DNA of 64,000 nucleotides from Moorella thermoacetica (GCF_001267405.1 NZ_CP012369.1:1824001-1888000), one strand, 5' to 3'. Counted from the first letter of the stretch, positions 24,408 to 34,000 are shown. Program-made: numbers and translations. Notes: generated by a model from the sequence alone, not told the origin.

Positions 24408-26666
24408 TTATTGATGCTCCAGCCCGTACTTTTTGATTTTGCGCACTACAGTCGACTGGTTTACCCCCAGCTTTTCGGCAACCTGGTAAGTGCTCCTGTA
24501 CTTTTCCAGGGCCTTTAACAGCAACTGTTTTTCAACCTCTTCAATGGCTTCTTTCATGGGTATAATATCTTTTACCAGCATATGGGAGCTATATCTCGCC
24601 GGGTCGTCGCGGATATAATAGGGTAAATGCTCAGGTAGAATCTCCGTCCCTTCTACCAGGACGAAAAGCTGCTCGATGACGTTATGGAGTTCCCTTACAT
24701 TGCCGGGCCAGGGATAGGCCAGGAGATACCTCCTGGCCCGGCGGCTAATCCTTTTTTCTTGCTTGTAACGCCGGTTCAGCCGGTCCATAAAATGGTCGAT
24801 GAGGGCTTCGATATCTTCCGGCCGTTCCCGTAAAGGGGGGATGGTCAGGGGGATTACATTCAGGCGGTAATACAGATCCTCCCGGAAGGTCCCTTCCCGG
24901 ACCATCTGCAAGAGGTTTTTATTGGTCGCCGAGATAATGCGAATATTGAGTTTGATCTCCCTGATCCCCCCCACCCGTACCAGGCGCTGCTCCTGTAAGA
25001 CCTGCAGGAGCTTAACCTGTAGCTTTAAGGGGAGTTCAGCGATTTCGTCCAGGAATACCGTTCCCCCCTCGCCCAACTCCAGCTGGCCCATCTTTCCCTC
25101 CCGGTTGGCCCCGGTAAAAGCCCCCCGTTCGTAGCCAAAAAGCTCGGATTCCAGCAGGTTTTCCGGAATAGCGCCGCAGTTTATTTTCACAAACGGCCCC
25201 TTGCCGCGCTCGCTTAAGGCATGGATCAGGCGGGCGACTACTTCCTTACCGACGCCGGATTCCCCCAGGATTAACACCGTGGAATCCACCCTGGCTACCC
25301 GTTCCGCCAGGTAGAGGACCCTTAACATCCGCGGGCTGGCGACAATAATGTTTCTTTCCTGGAGCAATTCCATGACCCCGGGGCCGGGCCTGTCGCCGGG
25401 ACTTTTATATAGATTGACGAAATGCATCAGGTTGCTGGCCGCCCGGGACAGCAGGTCGCTCTTCTGTTCCAGGAGATAGGGCAGGCACATATCGATCTCC
25501 GCCAGGCCCTGGTAAACGGCTATGGCTTTCTCCCGGCAGGAGTGATAGCCGCAGGCGCCACAGTTCAGTTCATCGGCCGGCGTAAATTTGTTGGTCAGCC
25601 GTAAGATGCGTTTAATATCTTTCTCGCCGGGGAGGGGCAGGGACGATTGTTTATTGTGAAAGCTCCGCGCCAGGTCGGGGGCTAGGATTTCCGGCTCGCG
25701 CGCCTCCTGACAGCGGCGGTAGTAGGCGGCTACCAGCTCCTTTCTCTTTACCTGGTTGACCACAACACCCATTCCGGGACCCATGACGCAGCCTTCGCAA
25801 AAAAGGGCGTCGATTAAGCGGGGCCGGATCTCCCCCCGTGCCAGGCCCTCCAGGGCCGCCAGCACACCTTCTTTCCCTTCAACCAGCAAAAGATCCTGGT
25901 CGGCAATATCCGGGATCGCGCCCATGCTCCGGCTGAGTCCCCCGGGCAGGGGAAAAAGCCGGCTGACTGCCACCGGCGGGCTGTCCAGGGCTGCCGCAAC
26001 CCCGGGATGTTCCAGATGCTCAACGGCAAGTAACTCCTTAATTTCCGCAAATGTCAGTACATAATCTACAGCGCCGGCTACCTCCGGATCCAGAATCTCT
26101 TCTTTTTTAGCGATACAGGGGCCGATAAAAGCCACTTTCACGGGACCCAGGTGTTTTTTAAGAAGCCTTCCCAGGGCTATGGAGGGGGAGACTACCGGTA
26201 ACAGGTAAGGAATGAGGGACGGGAAGTGCCTCTCGACCAGATTGACCACCGCATAGCAGGCCGTACTGATGGCGGGAGTATTCCTCTGTTTTAGCACCCT
26301 TTGATACTCCCTGGCAACCAGCAGCGCCCCCACGGCCACCTCCCATACCCGGGCAAAACCAAGTTTCTTCAGGGCGCCGGCCACCTGGCCGGCGGTCCAA
26401 CCAGGAAAAGCCGCTGGAAATGACGGCGCCAGGCAGGCTACCATCTCCTGGTGCTCCTTTAACGCTGCCAGGACGGCCGCCTGGCTGCCGGCTACCTGTT
26501 TGGCCCCCTGGGAGCAAAAAGCCAGGCACATGCCGCAGCTGATGCAGCGTTCGGCGATAACCTCCGCCTGGCCCTTGTTTATTCTGATGGCCTTGACCGG
26601 GCAATTGCGGACACAGGAATAGCACTGACGGCACCTTCCAGTAGCAGTGTTGACTATCCCGCCCAT
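24408..26666 (-). CDS. Sigma-54 activator fused to a sensory-type [FeFe]-hydrogenase module
   Basis: This 752-residue protein joins several modules. Two ferredoxin clusters come first (Cys 12/15/18/22 and 41/44/47/51). A HydA-like domain follows with reduced motifs TACYAVV (Cys 137), GPCIAKKEE (Cys 184) and [11 protein letters not shown] (Cys 290/293). Next is a [4Fe-4S] domain (CGACGYHSC...C, 369-394), then an AAA+ sigma-54 domain from about residue 435 ([14 protein letters not shown] loop) and a Fis-type HTH at the end. The single-cysteine first motif is typical of sensory rather than catalytic [FeFe]-hydrogenases. It should sense H2 or redox state and activate RpoN promoters, most likely the one at 18771. 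GGGAGG precedes the ATG. A 7-bp inverted repeat, AACTGGA/TCCAGTT (26701-26725), lies just upstream. Confidence 0.92.
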   Translation of the reverse strand: MGGIVNTATGRCRQCYSCVRNCPVKAIRINKGQAEVIAERCISCGMCLAFCSQGAKQVAGSQAAVLAALKEHQEMVACLAPSFPAAFPGWTAGQVAGALKKLGFARVWEVAVGALLVAREYQRVLKQRNTPAISTACYAVVNLVERHFPSLIPYLLPVVSPSIALGRLLKKHLGPVKVAFIGPCIAKKEEILDPEVAGAVDYVLTFAEIKELLAVEHLEHPGVAAALDSPPVAVSRLFPLPGGLSRSMGAIPDIADQDLLLVEGKEGVLAALEGLARGEIRPRLIDALFCEGCVMGPGMGVVVNQVKRKELVAAYYRRCQEAREPEILAPDLARSFHNKQSSLPLPGEKDIKRILRLTNKFTPADELNCGACGYHSCREKAIAVYQGLAEIDMCLPYLLEQKSDLLSRAASNLMHFVNLYKSPGDRPGPGVMELLQERNIIVASPRMLRVLYLAERVARVDSTVLILGESGVGKEVVARLIHALSERGKGPFVKINCGAIPENLLESELFGYERGAFTGANREGKMGQLELGEGGTVFLDEIAELPLKLQVKLLQVLQEQRLVRVGGIREIKLNIRIISATNKNLLQMVREGTFREDLYYRLNVIPLTIPPLRERPEDIEALIDHFMDRLNRRYKQEKRISRRARRYLLAYPWPGNVRELHNVIEQLFVLVEGTEILPEHLPYYIRDDPARYSSHMLVKDIIPMKEAIEEVEKQLLLKALEKYRSTYQVAEKLGVNQSTVVRKIKKYGLEHQ

Positions 26667-26832
26667 GCTGCCGCCTCCCGAAGGCTAATACCAGGGTGAT
26701 AACTGGAGTTACTTTACTTCCAGTTTAACCTTTTTCCCAAAGAAAAACAACCTTCATAATTCTATTTAAGTAGCTACCCTCAGATCCATCGCTTCACCGG
26801 ATGCCCGCAGGAGGATACCCGGCCGGGACACG

Positions 26833-26864
26833 AAAAAAAACACCCGGCCGGGCGGGCCAGGTGG
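26833..26864 (-). terminator. Intrinsic terminator between the ferredoxin and activator genes
   Basis: On the minus strand CACCTGGCC and GGCCGGGTG pair (one G-U) around a 5-base loop and are followed by eight Ts. It follows the ferredoxin stop at 26890 and suggests that the activator has its own promoter in 26700-26830. Confidence 0.8.
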
Positions 26865-26889
26865 TTCCCTTAAAAAATATTGCTGGTCT

Positions 26890-27264
26890 TTAGCCGTGAA
26901 TCAGGACCGGCAGGCAGCGGGTGCAGACCCAGGTGCTCTCGCCCCGGTGGCGGGCAAAGAGGAGAACGGCCTCCCCCTCCCCGGCGCCGCACCGGACGCA
27001 CCGGGGAGCCTCGCCTTTATTCCTTTTAGCAGCCAGGTTGGCCGCGGCGGCCGCCGGGTCGAAGGCCGGCGCTTCCCGCTCTTCGATAGTCAGGGCGCCG
27101 GTGGGGCAGACGTTCAGGCAAACCCCGGCGCCGTCGCACAGCTCCTCCCGGAGGACCCGGGCCTTGCCGTTAACAATTTCAATGGCGCCTTCGGCGCAGG
27201 GGGTGACGCACAAGCCGCAGCCGGTACACTTTTCGTCGTCAATATGGACAATCTTACGCTTCAT
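26890..27264 (-). CDS. Ferredoxin with C-terminal zinc-knuckle extension
   Basis: The 124-residue protein starts MKRKIVHIDDEKCTGCGLCVTPC and carries a second group, LCDGAGVCLNVCPTGAL. The first group has four regularly spaced cysteines. The second has C-x5-C-x3-C and may ligate a second, modified cluster. After an alanine-rich linker, CVRCG ... CTRC looks like a zinc ribbon. Such proteins occur beside hydrogenase genes, but the role is not established. The ATG at 27264 has GGAAGGTGG upstream. It lies before the sensory activator on the same strand, separated by a terminator. A CRP/FNR-like palindrome lies about 85 bases upstream. Confidence 0.82.
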   Translation of the reverse strand: MKRKIVHIDDEKCTGCGLCVTPCAEGAIEIVNGKARVLREELCDGAGVCLNVCPTGALTIEEREAPAFDPAAAAANLAAKRNKGEAPRCVRCGAGEGEAVLLFARHRGESTWVCTRCLPVLIHG

Positions 27265-27349
27265 AAATACCACCTTCCATTATCAATCCTTCTAGCCATA
27301 TTCTATCCCGAAGGATGGATGGTTGGTGTGATGCCCTTTTTAAAACTGT

Positions 27350-27365
27350 TGTGATCCGGATCACT
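27350..27365. promoter_or_regulatory. CRP/FNR-family-like palindrome upstream of the ferredoxin gene
   Basis: TGTGATCCGGATCACT contains the perfect 14-bp palindrome GTGATCCGGATCAC and fits the CRP-type pattern TGTGA-N6-TCACA with one mismatch. It overlaps the stop of nth and lies about 85 bp before the ferredoxin ATG. A second site of the same class is at 41672-41687. No CRP/FNR-type gene is in the window. Confidence 0.45.
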
Positions 27366-27996
27366 CAGGTAACCCTCCCGCCTCCCGGCAGTAACTACGC
27401 AGGGTACAATCCCGGCAGCGGGGGTTGCGCGCCCTGCAGACCTCCCGGCCGTGATAGATCAGCAGGTGGTGGGCTTCACCGCGGCTGCCCGGCGGCAGGG
27501 CGGCCATGAGCTGCCTTTCCGTCTCCCGGACATCGCCAGCCCGGGCCAGGCCCAACCGGTTGGCCACCCGGAAGACATGGGTGTCAACGGCGATTACATC
27601 CCGGCCAAAGGCGTTGCTCAGGACCACATTGGCCACCTTCCGCCCCACCCCGTGGAGGCGCAGGAGGTCCTCAAGTTTATCCGGAACCCGGCCGCCATAC
27701 TCCCTGACCAGGGTGCGGCAGGCCGCGACCAGGTGGGCGGCCTTCGTCCGGTAAAGACCCAGGCTTTTTATACAAGCAGCCACCTCCTCCGGGTCTGCTG
27801 CCGCCAGGACCTCCGGCGTGGGATAACGCCGGAAAAGCTCGCCTGTTACCTTGTTAACTTGATCGTCGGTGGTCTGGGCGGAGAGGATGGCCGCCACCAG
27901 GAGTTCGAAGGGGTTACGGAAATTCAAACGGGAGCGGGCTCCCGGGTAGGCAGCCCGTAATAAATGCAAAATTGCTTCTACCCTGTCCCTCTGCAT
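27361..27996 (-). CDS. nth: Endonuclease III
   Basis: This base-excision-repair DNA glycosylase/AP lyase removes oxidised pyrimidines. Its 211 residues include LSAQTTDDQVNKVT, the helix-hairpin-helix LHGVGRKVANVV with the catalytic lysine, and VDTHVFRVANRLG with the catalytic aspartate. The C-terminal [4Fe-4S] loop is CRARNPRCRDCTLRSYC (C-x6-C-x2-C-x5-C). The ATG at 27996 gives the canonical MQRDRVEAILHLL start. A longer frame to 28068 has no ribosome site. It precedes the ferredoxin gene on the same strand. Confidence 0.95.
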   Translation of the reverse strand: MQRDRVEAILHLLRAAYPGARSRLNFRNPFELLVAAILSAQTTDDQVNKVTGELFRRYPTPEVLAAADPEEVAACIKSLGLYRTKAAHLVAACRTLVREYGGRVPDKLEDLLRLHGVGRKVANVVLSNAFGRDVIAVDTHVFRVANRLGLARAGDVRETERQLMAALPPGSRGEAHHLLIYHGREVCRARNPRCRDCTLRSYCREAGGLPE

Positions 27997-28033
27997 AACC
28001 TTTATCCCCCAGACAAAGATAATCACAATCTGC

Positions 28034-28062
28034 TTCACATAAGCCAAATATCGTGATATAAT
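28034..28062 (+). promoter_or_regulatory. Sigma-A promoter of the OsmC-family gene
   Basis: TTCACA (28034-28039) and TATAAT (28057-28062) are 17 bases apart. The -10 ends about 42 bases before the ATG at 28105. Confidence 0.8.
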
Positions 28063-28104
28063 GGACAAGGTAGCAATATATTATTTACGAAAGGGATGAC
28101 TAGT

Positions 28105-28551
28105 ATGGCTAAAACCACCTTTACTGCCACCGTGCGCTGGACCGGAGAAGGCCTGTACTGCCAGGGCCAGGCCCGGGGCTTCCAGGTAGCCGTCGACGAG
28201 CCCCAGGAGCTGGGCGGCACTGATAAGGCCATGAACCCGGTAGAACTCCTCCTCTGCGCTCTGGGAGGCTGTATGTCCATCTGTGCCGCTGCCTTTGCCC
28301 CGGCCTGCCATGTTGAACTAAAGGATTTCCGCGTAGAGCTGGAAGGCGATCTGGACCCCGACGGCTTCCTGGGGAAGAACCGCGATGTCCGCAAGGGTTA
28401 CCAGCAGATTCGTTACCGCATTCATATAGACTCACCTTCCCCGGAACGCAATATTAAGCGCCTGCTGGACCTGATCGAAGAGCGTTGCCCGGTGTCGGAT
28501 ACCTTGAAGGGCGTCGAAGTCGTCAAGCAGGTTACTGGCGACGATAAGTAA
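28105..28551 (+). CDS. OsmC/Ohr-family peroxide-reducing protein
   Basis: The 148-residue product has the OsmC pattern. An N-terminal beta sheet is followed by AMNPVELLLCALGGCMSICAAAFA with the first reactive cysteine, then the C-terminal ERCPVSDTLKG with the second. These two cysteines reduce organic hydroperoxides in characterised members, using thiols such as lipoyl proteins. I prefer the ATG at 28105, nine bases after AAAGGG. An ATG at 28096 is too close to it. It is a single gene with a clear promoter and a shared bidirectional terminator, convergent with pckA. Confidence 0.88.
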   Translation: MAKTTFTATVRWTGEGLYCQGQARGFQVAVDEPQELGGTDKAMNPVELLLCALGGCMSICAAAFAPACHVELKDFRVELEGDLDPDGFLGKNRDVRKGYQQIRYRIHIDSPSPERNIKRLLDLIEERCPVSDTLKGVEVVKQVTGDDK

Positions 28552-28625
28552 GCCAAAACACCCATACCGCCCAGGCGCTCCCAACAGGGAGGAAAATAAT
28601 GGGGTAAAAGGCCAGTAAAAAATAC

Positions 28626-28661
28626 AGCGAAAAAGCCGGTTTTTAAGCCGGCTTTTTCGCT
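28626..28661. terminator. Bidirectional intrinsic terminator between osmC-type gene and pckA
   Basis: Perfect 14-bp arms AGCGAAAAAGCCGG and CCGGCTTTTTCGCT surround an 8-base loop. The T-run in one arm and A-run in the other let it work for both converging genes. Confidence 0.9.
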
Positions 28662-28683
28662 TTAAGGGGTTCCGCGCATTTAC

Positions 28684-30264
28684 CTACCGAACAACCGGCC
28701 CGGCTGCCCGGATCTCCTCCGGTACATCCCGGAATTTGGTAAAGTTCTCGGCAAAGAGACCGGCCAGCTTGCGGGCCATGGCATCATATTTTTCTTTATC
28801 CTGCCAGGTATGACGGGGATTGAGGACCTCGGCCGGCACTCCGGGGCACGAGGTAAGCACCAGGATGCCGAAAACCGGATCAGGGACAAACTCTACCCCT
28901 TCCAGCTCGCCCTTGATGGCCGCCCTGACCATAGCCCTGGTGTAAGGCAGGCTCATGCGCCGGCCAATGCCGGAGGGTCCCCCCGTCTAACCGGTATTGA
29001 CCAGGTAGACGCTGGCCCCGTGTTTGGCTATCCTTTCCCCCAGAAGGTCGGCATAGACCCGGGGCGACCTGGGCAGGAAAGGCGCGCCGAAACAGGTGGA
29101 GAAGGTGGCCTGGGGATCGGTGATTCCCCGCTCTGTGCCCGCCAGCTTGCTGGTGTAACCGGAAAGGAAGTGATACATGGCCTGTTCCCGGGTCAGTTTG
29201 GCAATGGGCGGCATGACGCCAAAGGCGTCGGCCGTAAGGAAAACAACGGTTCGCGGGTGACCGCCTATACCGGGGATGACGGCGTTAGGAATGAAATCTA
29301 CCGGGTAAGCTGCCCTGGTATTCTCCGTCAGGGCGTCGCAATCGTAATCTATGGCCCGGGAGTCCGGGTCGACGGCCACATTCTCCAGGACGCTGCCGAA
29401 GCGGATGGCGTTCCAGATCTGGGGTTCGTGCTCGGCCGAGAGTTTAATGCACTTGGCATAACAGCCGCCTTCAAAGTTAAAGATACCATGATCCGACCAG
29501 CCGTGTTCGTCGTCGCCGATAAGGCGCCGTTCCGGGTCGGCCGAGAGGGTGGTCTTGCCGGTCCCGGAGAGGCTGAAGAAGAGGGCCGTATCCCCGGCCG
29601 GCCCCATGTTGGCCGAGCAGTGCATGGGACAGACGCCCCGCTCCGGTAAAAGATAGTTCATCACGGTGAAGATAGATTTCTTCATTTCCCCGGCGTAGGA
29701 AGTCCCGCCGATGATAATCAGCCGCCGGTCGAAATTCAGGACGACAAAGGCTTCCGAGCGGGTACCGTCGACCTCAGGAGTGGCCTGGAAACCGGGGGCA
29801 CAGATGACGGTAAACTGCGGTTCGTGGGCCTCCAGTTCCGCCGCCGAAGGCCGGACAAAGAGCTGGTGAACGAAGAGGTTCTGCCAGGCGTACTGGTTGA
29901 CCACCCGGATGGGCATCCGGTAGGCGGGATCGGCGCCGACAAAACCGTCGAAGATAAAAAGGTCCCGCCCCTGGAGGTAGGCCGCCAGGCGGCGAAACAG
30001 GGCCTCAAACCTGGCCTCCTCCAGTGGCTGGTTAACAGCGCCCCAGCTGATGGTATCGTGAACGGAAGGAGTATCCACCATGAACCTGTCGTTGGGGGAA
30101 CGACCAGTGTATTTCCCGGTCCTGACGCTCAGGGCCCCGTTGGAAGCCAGGACTCCCTCGCCCCGGGCCAGGGCCATTTCCACCAGGCGGGCCACCGGGA
30201 GGTTACGATAGATATTACCGGGATTGATAAGACCTAAACCCTCTAAGCCATAAGTATTTCCCAC
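28684..30264 (-). pseudogene. pckA: ATP-dependent PEP carboxykinase gene with in-frame TAG
   Basis: The 526-codon frame from the GTG at 30264 (behind AAGGGAG) matches ATP-type PEP carboxykinase, which interconverts oxaloacetate and PEP. Motifs are [24 protein letters not shown], the P-loop [13 protein letters not shown] and GDDEHGW. At codon 426 (28987-28989) a TAG interrupts VNTG-TAG-TGGPSGIG, where the family has an invariant Trp (NTGWTGG). The frame stays open after it to the normal C-terminus RAAGPVVR. One G-to-A change would convert TGG to TAG. The truncated product would lack the last 100 residues, including part of the nucleotide-binding region, and should be inactive unless the stop is suppressed. 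Strain mutation, amber suppression or sequence error are possible. Confidence 0.85.
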
Positions 30265-30429
30265 TGGTTCTCCCTTCCTTCTCCCTCTGTATGATCTTTT
30301 GCAATATACCATACAGCTCAAGGGAAGGTCAACAGAATCCCGGCATGTATACAGTACACCTATTGCGAAGGGGTTAGCGACGGCTGCGAAGGCAATCGCG
30401 ATCGACCGAAGCGCCTGCTGCCTGCTCCG

Positions 30430-32208
30430 TTATATATCCCTCTTTCGCATCCTGAGGGACCTGGGCGTCACTTCCAGGAGTTCGTCGGCAGCGATAAATT
30501 CCAGGCACTGCTCCAGGGTCATCTCCCGGGGCGGGACCAGTTTGATAGCAATATCGGCGGTAGAACTGCGGACGTTGGTCAGTTGCTTTTTTTTGCAGAC
30601 GTTGATCATCAGGTCGCCGGGCCGGGAATGCTCGCCGACAATCATCCCCCGGTAGACTGGTACCCCAGGGCCGACAAAGAGCTCGCCCCGCTCCTGGGCG
30701 TTCTCCAGGCCATAGCTGGTTGTTTCCCCGGTTTCAAAGGCCACCAGAGAACCACGCGTCCGGGTAGCAATCTCCCCGGCATAGGGGGCGTAATGGTGAA
30801 AGGCGTGGTGCATGATGCCCAGACCTTTAGTATCGGTAAGGAATTCGGAACGGAAGCCGAAGAGCCCCCGGGTGGGGATATGAAAGGTCAGGCGCACCTG
30901 GCCGTCCCCCTTGTTTTCCAGGTTGACCATCTCGCTTTTGCGGGGACCCAGGCGCTCGATGACGATGTCCATATAGGTTTCCGGAACCTCTATAATGAGT
31001 TCTTCAACGGGCTCGCACTTGACGCCCTTTATTTCTTTAATAATCGCCTGGGGCCGGGAGACTTCGAATTCATACCCCTCCCGGCGCATGGTTTCGATGA
31101 GGATGGCGAGGTGCAGCTCGCCCCGGCCGGAAACCAGCAGGGCGTCAGGGGAATCCGTTTCCTCCACCCGCAGGCTGACATCCGATTCCGCCTCCCTGAG
31201 GAGGCGCTCCCGGAGCTTCCGGGAAGTTACATACTCCCCTTCCCGGCCGGCGAAGGGGCTCTTATTGACCATGAAAGTCATAGCCACCGTGGGCTCGTCG
31301 ATACGGACAAAGTCCAGGGGCCGGGGGTCCTCCGGCGAGGTAATGGTATTGGCGACGTTGATGTCCTCCAGGCCGCTGACGACGACGATCTCCCCGGCGG
31401 CGGCTTCATCCACCGGCACCTTGTTGAGACCTTCAAAAACATGCAGGGCAGCCACATGCCCCCGGACCAGGCTGCCGTCGGGCCGGGCAACGGCCACTTC
31501 CTGCCGGGCGCGGATGGTGCCGTTATATACCCGGCCGATGGCCTGGCGGCCGACATAAGTGTCATAATCAATGAGGTTGACTCCTACCTGCAGGGTTGCC
31601 TCCGGGTCCCCGCCGGGGGCTGGTATATGCTGGACGATTATGTCAAACAGAGGCTGCAGGTCTTTCCCGGGCTGGTCCGGGTCCAGGCTGGCCGTTCCCT
31701 GGCGGGCTACTGTGTAGACCACCGGGAAATCCAGCTGCTCCTCGGTGGCTCCCAGGTCGATGAAAAGGTCCAGGACTTCGTCGACCACCGCCCCCGGCCG
31801 GGCGTTGGGCCGGTCCATTTTATTGATGACCACAATGGGTTTCAGACCCACCGCCAGGGCCTTTTTCAGGACAAAACGAGTCTGGGGCATGGGGCCCTCG
31901 AAGGCGTCCACCAGTAGGAGGGCCCCGTCCACCATCTGGACGATGCGCTCCACTTCGCCGCCGAAATCGGCGTGGCCGGGGGTGTCGACGATGTTCAGCT
32001 TGTAACCCCGGTAAAAGACAGCGGTATTCTTGGCCATGATAGTGATGCCGCGTTCCCGTTCCAGATCGTTGCGGTCCAGGATACGCTCCTGGACCACCTG
32101 CTTCTCGTGGAAAATGCCGCTCTGTTTCAGCATGCCGTCGACCAGGGTCGTCTTGCCATGATCGACGTGGGCGATTATCGCCAGGTTGCGTATCTTTTGC
32201 TGGTCCAT
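30430..32208 (-). CDS. typA: Ribosome-associated GTPase TypA/BipA
   Basis: The 592-residue product is a translational GTPase that helps assembly of the large ribosomal subunit and stress adaptation. The G domain shows [35 protein letters not shown] and NKMDRPNA. Domains III and V of the EF-G type follow ([39 protein letters not shown]). The C-terminal domain specific to BipA follows these. The gene is monocistronic. A GGAAGGAATCCC site precedes the ATG. Confidence 0.96.
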   Translation of the reverse strand: MDQQKIRNLAIIAHVDHGKTTLVDGMLKQSGIFHEKQVVQERILDRNDLERERGITIMAKNTAVFYRGYKLNIVDTPGHADFGGEVERIVQMVDGALLLVDAFEGPMPQTRFVLKKALAVGLKPIVVINKMDRPNARPGAVVDEVLDLFIDLGATEEQLDFPVVYTVARQGTASLDPDQPGKDLQPLFDIIVQHIPAPGGDPEATLQVGVNLIDYDTYVGRQAIGRVYNGTIRARQEVAVARPDGSLVRGHVAALHVFEGLNKVPVDEAAAGEIVVVSGLEDINVANTITSPEDPRPLDFVRIDEPTVAMTFMVNKSPFAGREGEYVTSRKLRERLLREAESDVSLRVEETDSPDALLVSGRGELHLAILIETMRREGYEFEVSRPQAIIKEIKGVKCEPVEELIIEVPETYMDIVIERLGPRKSEMVNLENKGDGQVRLTFHIPTRGLFGFRSEFLTDTKGLGIMHHAFHHYAPYAGEIATRTRGSLVAFETGETTSYGLENAQERGELFVGPGVPVYRGMIVGEHSRPGDLMINVCKKKQLTNVRSSTADIAIKLVPPREMTLEQCLEFIAADELLEVTPRSLRMRKRDI

Positions 32209-32355
32209 GGGATTCCTTCCGTCAACTTATTCTTTATTATCCTTTGCCGAATAGAGTATAACGCAAGGAAGGGGACCGCGCAAGGGTGAGGGGGCTGGAC
32301 ATAACCTCCTTGCCTCTAGCAGGATGGGCCTGATTCCTTTGCCTGAAGCGGCCTC

Positions 32356-32649
32356 TTACCTGTAAGCGGCACCGCCGGCCGCCAGGACGCCGTTGCCGGC
32401 GACAAAGTAGGCCAGGCGCAGGGCTTCCCTGATTTCCTCCTCGCTGGCGCCGAGCTCCCGGGCCTGTTTGGCCAGGACGGCTACCCCCTCGCTGGCGCCG
32501 TGGGCGGCGTCCAGGGCCAGGGTGATGAGGGTTTTGGTTTTGGCGTCCAGGGCGCCGGGGGCCATGGCCGTTTCCGCTACAGCTTTAACGGCCCGGTAAA
32601 ACTCCGGATCCCGCTCCGCTAGGGCTTCAATAAAGGGTGGCAGGGGCAT
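32356..32649 (-). CDS. Carboxymuconolactone decarboxylase-like protein lacking the CxxC motif
   Basis: The 97-residue all-helical protein fits the AhpD/CMD fold (PEFYRAVKAVAETAMAPGALDAKTKTLITLALDAAHG). In redox-active relatives the following helix has CxxC-x3-H. Here it reads ALDAAHGASEGVAVLAKQA with no cysteine at all, so a peroxidase or thiol role is unlikely. It could be a structural or binding variant of the CMD family. The ATG at 32649 has GGAAGGTG eight bases upstream and lies inside the 3' end of the small gene at 32627-32725, suggesting translational coupling. Confidence 0.7.
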   Translation of the reverse strand: MPLPPFIEALAERDPEFYRAVKAVAETAMAPGALDAKTKTLITLALDAAHGASEGVAVLAKQARELGASEEEIREALRLAYFVAGNGVLAAGGAAYR

Positions 32650-32725
32650 CTGTATCACCTTCCTCTATTAAGATGCGGGGTGTAGGAGGGATGGCAACTT
32701 GGTAGGAACGGGTCAAGTCCGTCAT
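32627..32725 (-). CDS. Possible 32-residue upstream peptide gene
   Basis: An ATG at 32725 follows an excellent GGGAGGTG site by seven to nine bases and opens 32 codons (MTDLTRSYQVAIPPTPRILI...). The frame overlaps the start of the CMD-like gene by 23 bases. I recognise no family. It could be a real small protein or a leader that couples translation to the downstream gene. The rest of the 32726-32874 interval shows no other gene. Confidence 0.35.
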   Translation of the reverse strand: MTDLTRSYQVAIPPTPRILIEEGDTDAPATLY

Positions 32726-32874
32726 CGATTAACACCTCCCTGTTCCCCTCGTTTTTATGTTCTCCCTGCGGGTACAAAATCCTGCCAGGGTATAAAAATG
32801 CCGTACCGGCCTTTTTATATCTGATAAGTAACTAGTTGAAATCTCACAGCTATGAAGGGCTTTTAAGCACTATT

Positions 32875-33966
32875 TTATACCTTTACACCCCCAGCCAGAT
32901 AAGTTTTTAGGGCCAAGAGCAGGATGCCGGCCTCGGCGGCGTGGTAGGGCCAGGGGTGACCCCGGGCAATAATATTCTCCTCCAGCCCTTCCACATACTG
33001 GCGCACCCGCCAGCGGTCTTCCATCAGGGTGGCCGCGTAGGCGACCAGCGTGGTGATAAAATTCTCCGGCGCCGTCTGCCGGTACCAGTGGGGATAATTA
33101 CGCAGGAAATTGGCGTACAGGCGCCTGGCGGCCTCTTCCCGGGGCGTGAGGACGCCGGTTATAATGGGAAAGAGCTGCGCCAGGGCGTCGGGGTACCACT
33201 TTTTCCAGTTGGGCCGCTTGCGCAGGCCGGCGCGGTAAATAGCCGGGCAGTAGCCGCCATCGAGAAGCATTTTAGCCTGGATGGCATCTTTTACTCTTGC
33301 GGCCAGGGCTGCATATCTACCGGCTTCTTGGGCGTACTTACTGACCTTTTTCTCCCCCTCCGCCCCCAGATGTCCGTTTGGCATCCGTGCTTCTCCGGCG
33401 TACCCCCTGACGCGCGCCAGCAGCCAGGCGTAATCTTTTAACCCCTGATAAACCTCACAGTTGTCCATCAGGTATTTAACCTTCCAATCCGGCCGGGCCA
33501 GGGTAAGGTTATCCTTTTGCAAGGTTGCCAGCATCGCCCCGGCTACCAGTTCGAGCTCCGGCAGGTGGTGCGCGACCCACTCCCTGTCGCCGCTGGCTTC
33601 ACAATAGCACCGAACCAGGGTGAGAAAGGTAGCGGCGTAAGAGTCGGAGGAATCGTAGCTGTAAGCAGGCACTTCCGTACTGGCCGCGTCCCCTACCCCC
33701 TCCCCTATACTTTTTCGTTCTAAATAATAGTCGTAAACTGTACCCGTCACGCCATAGCGATCTGGCCTTTCCAGATGGGTCAGGTACCAGTCCAGGTAGG
33801 CTCGCACCCGCGGTAGACTCAAGCCCCAGGCCGCCAGGCCGTAGAGAGCCAGATGGGCAAAATAGGGCACAATCTTCGGCCGGCCAGGGTAAGCAGTAAC
33901 TACTGCCCCGCTGGGAAGTTGCTGAGCGAGGATCCAGCCGGCCTCCTGGCGGATAACAGCTTCCAT
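32875..33966 (-). CDS. Hypothetical protein, possibly an alpha/alpha-barrel glycosidase-like fold
   Basis: This 363-residue soluble protein is rich in tryptophan and tyrosine and is built of regularly spaced amphipathic helices. Examples are VRAYLDWYLTHLERPD, ATFLTLVRCYCEASGDREWV and AEAGILLLALKTYL. The pattern resembles six-hairpin glycosidases and trehalase-like toroids. I see no catalytic motif that assigns a family, so the function is unknown. SYDSSDSYAATFL near residue 105 and PWPYHAAEAG near 345 could line a substrate cleft. The ATG is preceded by GGGGGTG, which is buried in a hairpin that ends in five Ts directly at the start codon. Confidence 0.6.
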   Translation of the reverse strand: MEAVIRQEAGWILAQQLPSGAVVTAYPGRPKIVPYFAHLALYGLAAWGLSLPRVRAYLDWYLTHLERPDRYGVTGTVYDYYLERKSIGEGVGDAASTEVPAYSYDSSDSYAATFLTLVRCYCEASGDREWVAHHLPELELVAGAMLATLQKDNLTLARPDWKVKYLMDNCEVYQGLKDYAWLLARVRGYAGEARMPNGHLGAEGEKKVSKYAQEAGRYAALAARVKDAIQAKMLLDGGYCPAIYRAGLRKRPNWKKWYPDALAQLFPIITGVLTPREEAARRLYANFLRNYPHWYRQTAPENFITTLVAYAATLMEDRWRVRQYVEGLEENIIARGHPWPYHAAEAGILLLALKTYLAGGVKV

Positions 33967-34000
33967 AAAAACACCCCCACTATATGTTATGGCGGGGGTG
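33967..34000 (-). promoter_or_regulatory. Hairpin covering the ribosome site of the 33966 gene
   Basis: On the minus strand CACCCCC and GGGGGTG (7-bp perfect arms, 15-base loop) are followed by TTTTT and then at once by the ATG. The second arm contains the only ribosome-site-like sequence. It can act as an intrinsic terminator for transcripts from the decayed genes upstream. If transcribed through, it would mask translation initiation. Confidence 0.55.

Noticed and set aside
28987-28989. Pyrrolysine as the meaning of TAG in pckA
   Set aside because: The position is an invariant tryptophan in the family and no Pyl genes are in the window. A point mutation or sequence error is simpler.
30583-31917. 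Long plus-strand frame of 444 codons opposite typA
   Set aside because: It is antisense to a fully conserved GTPase, with no ribosome site and no recognisable domain.
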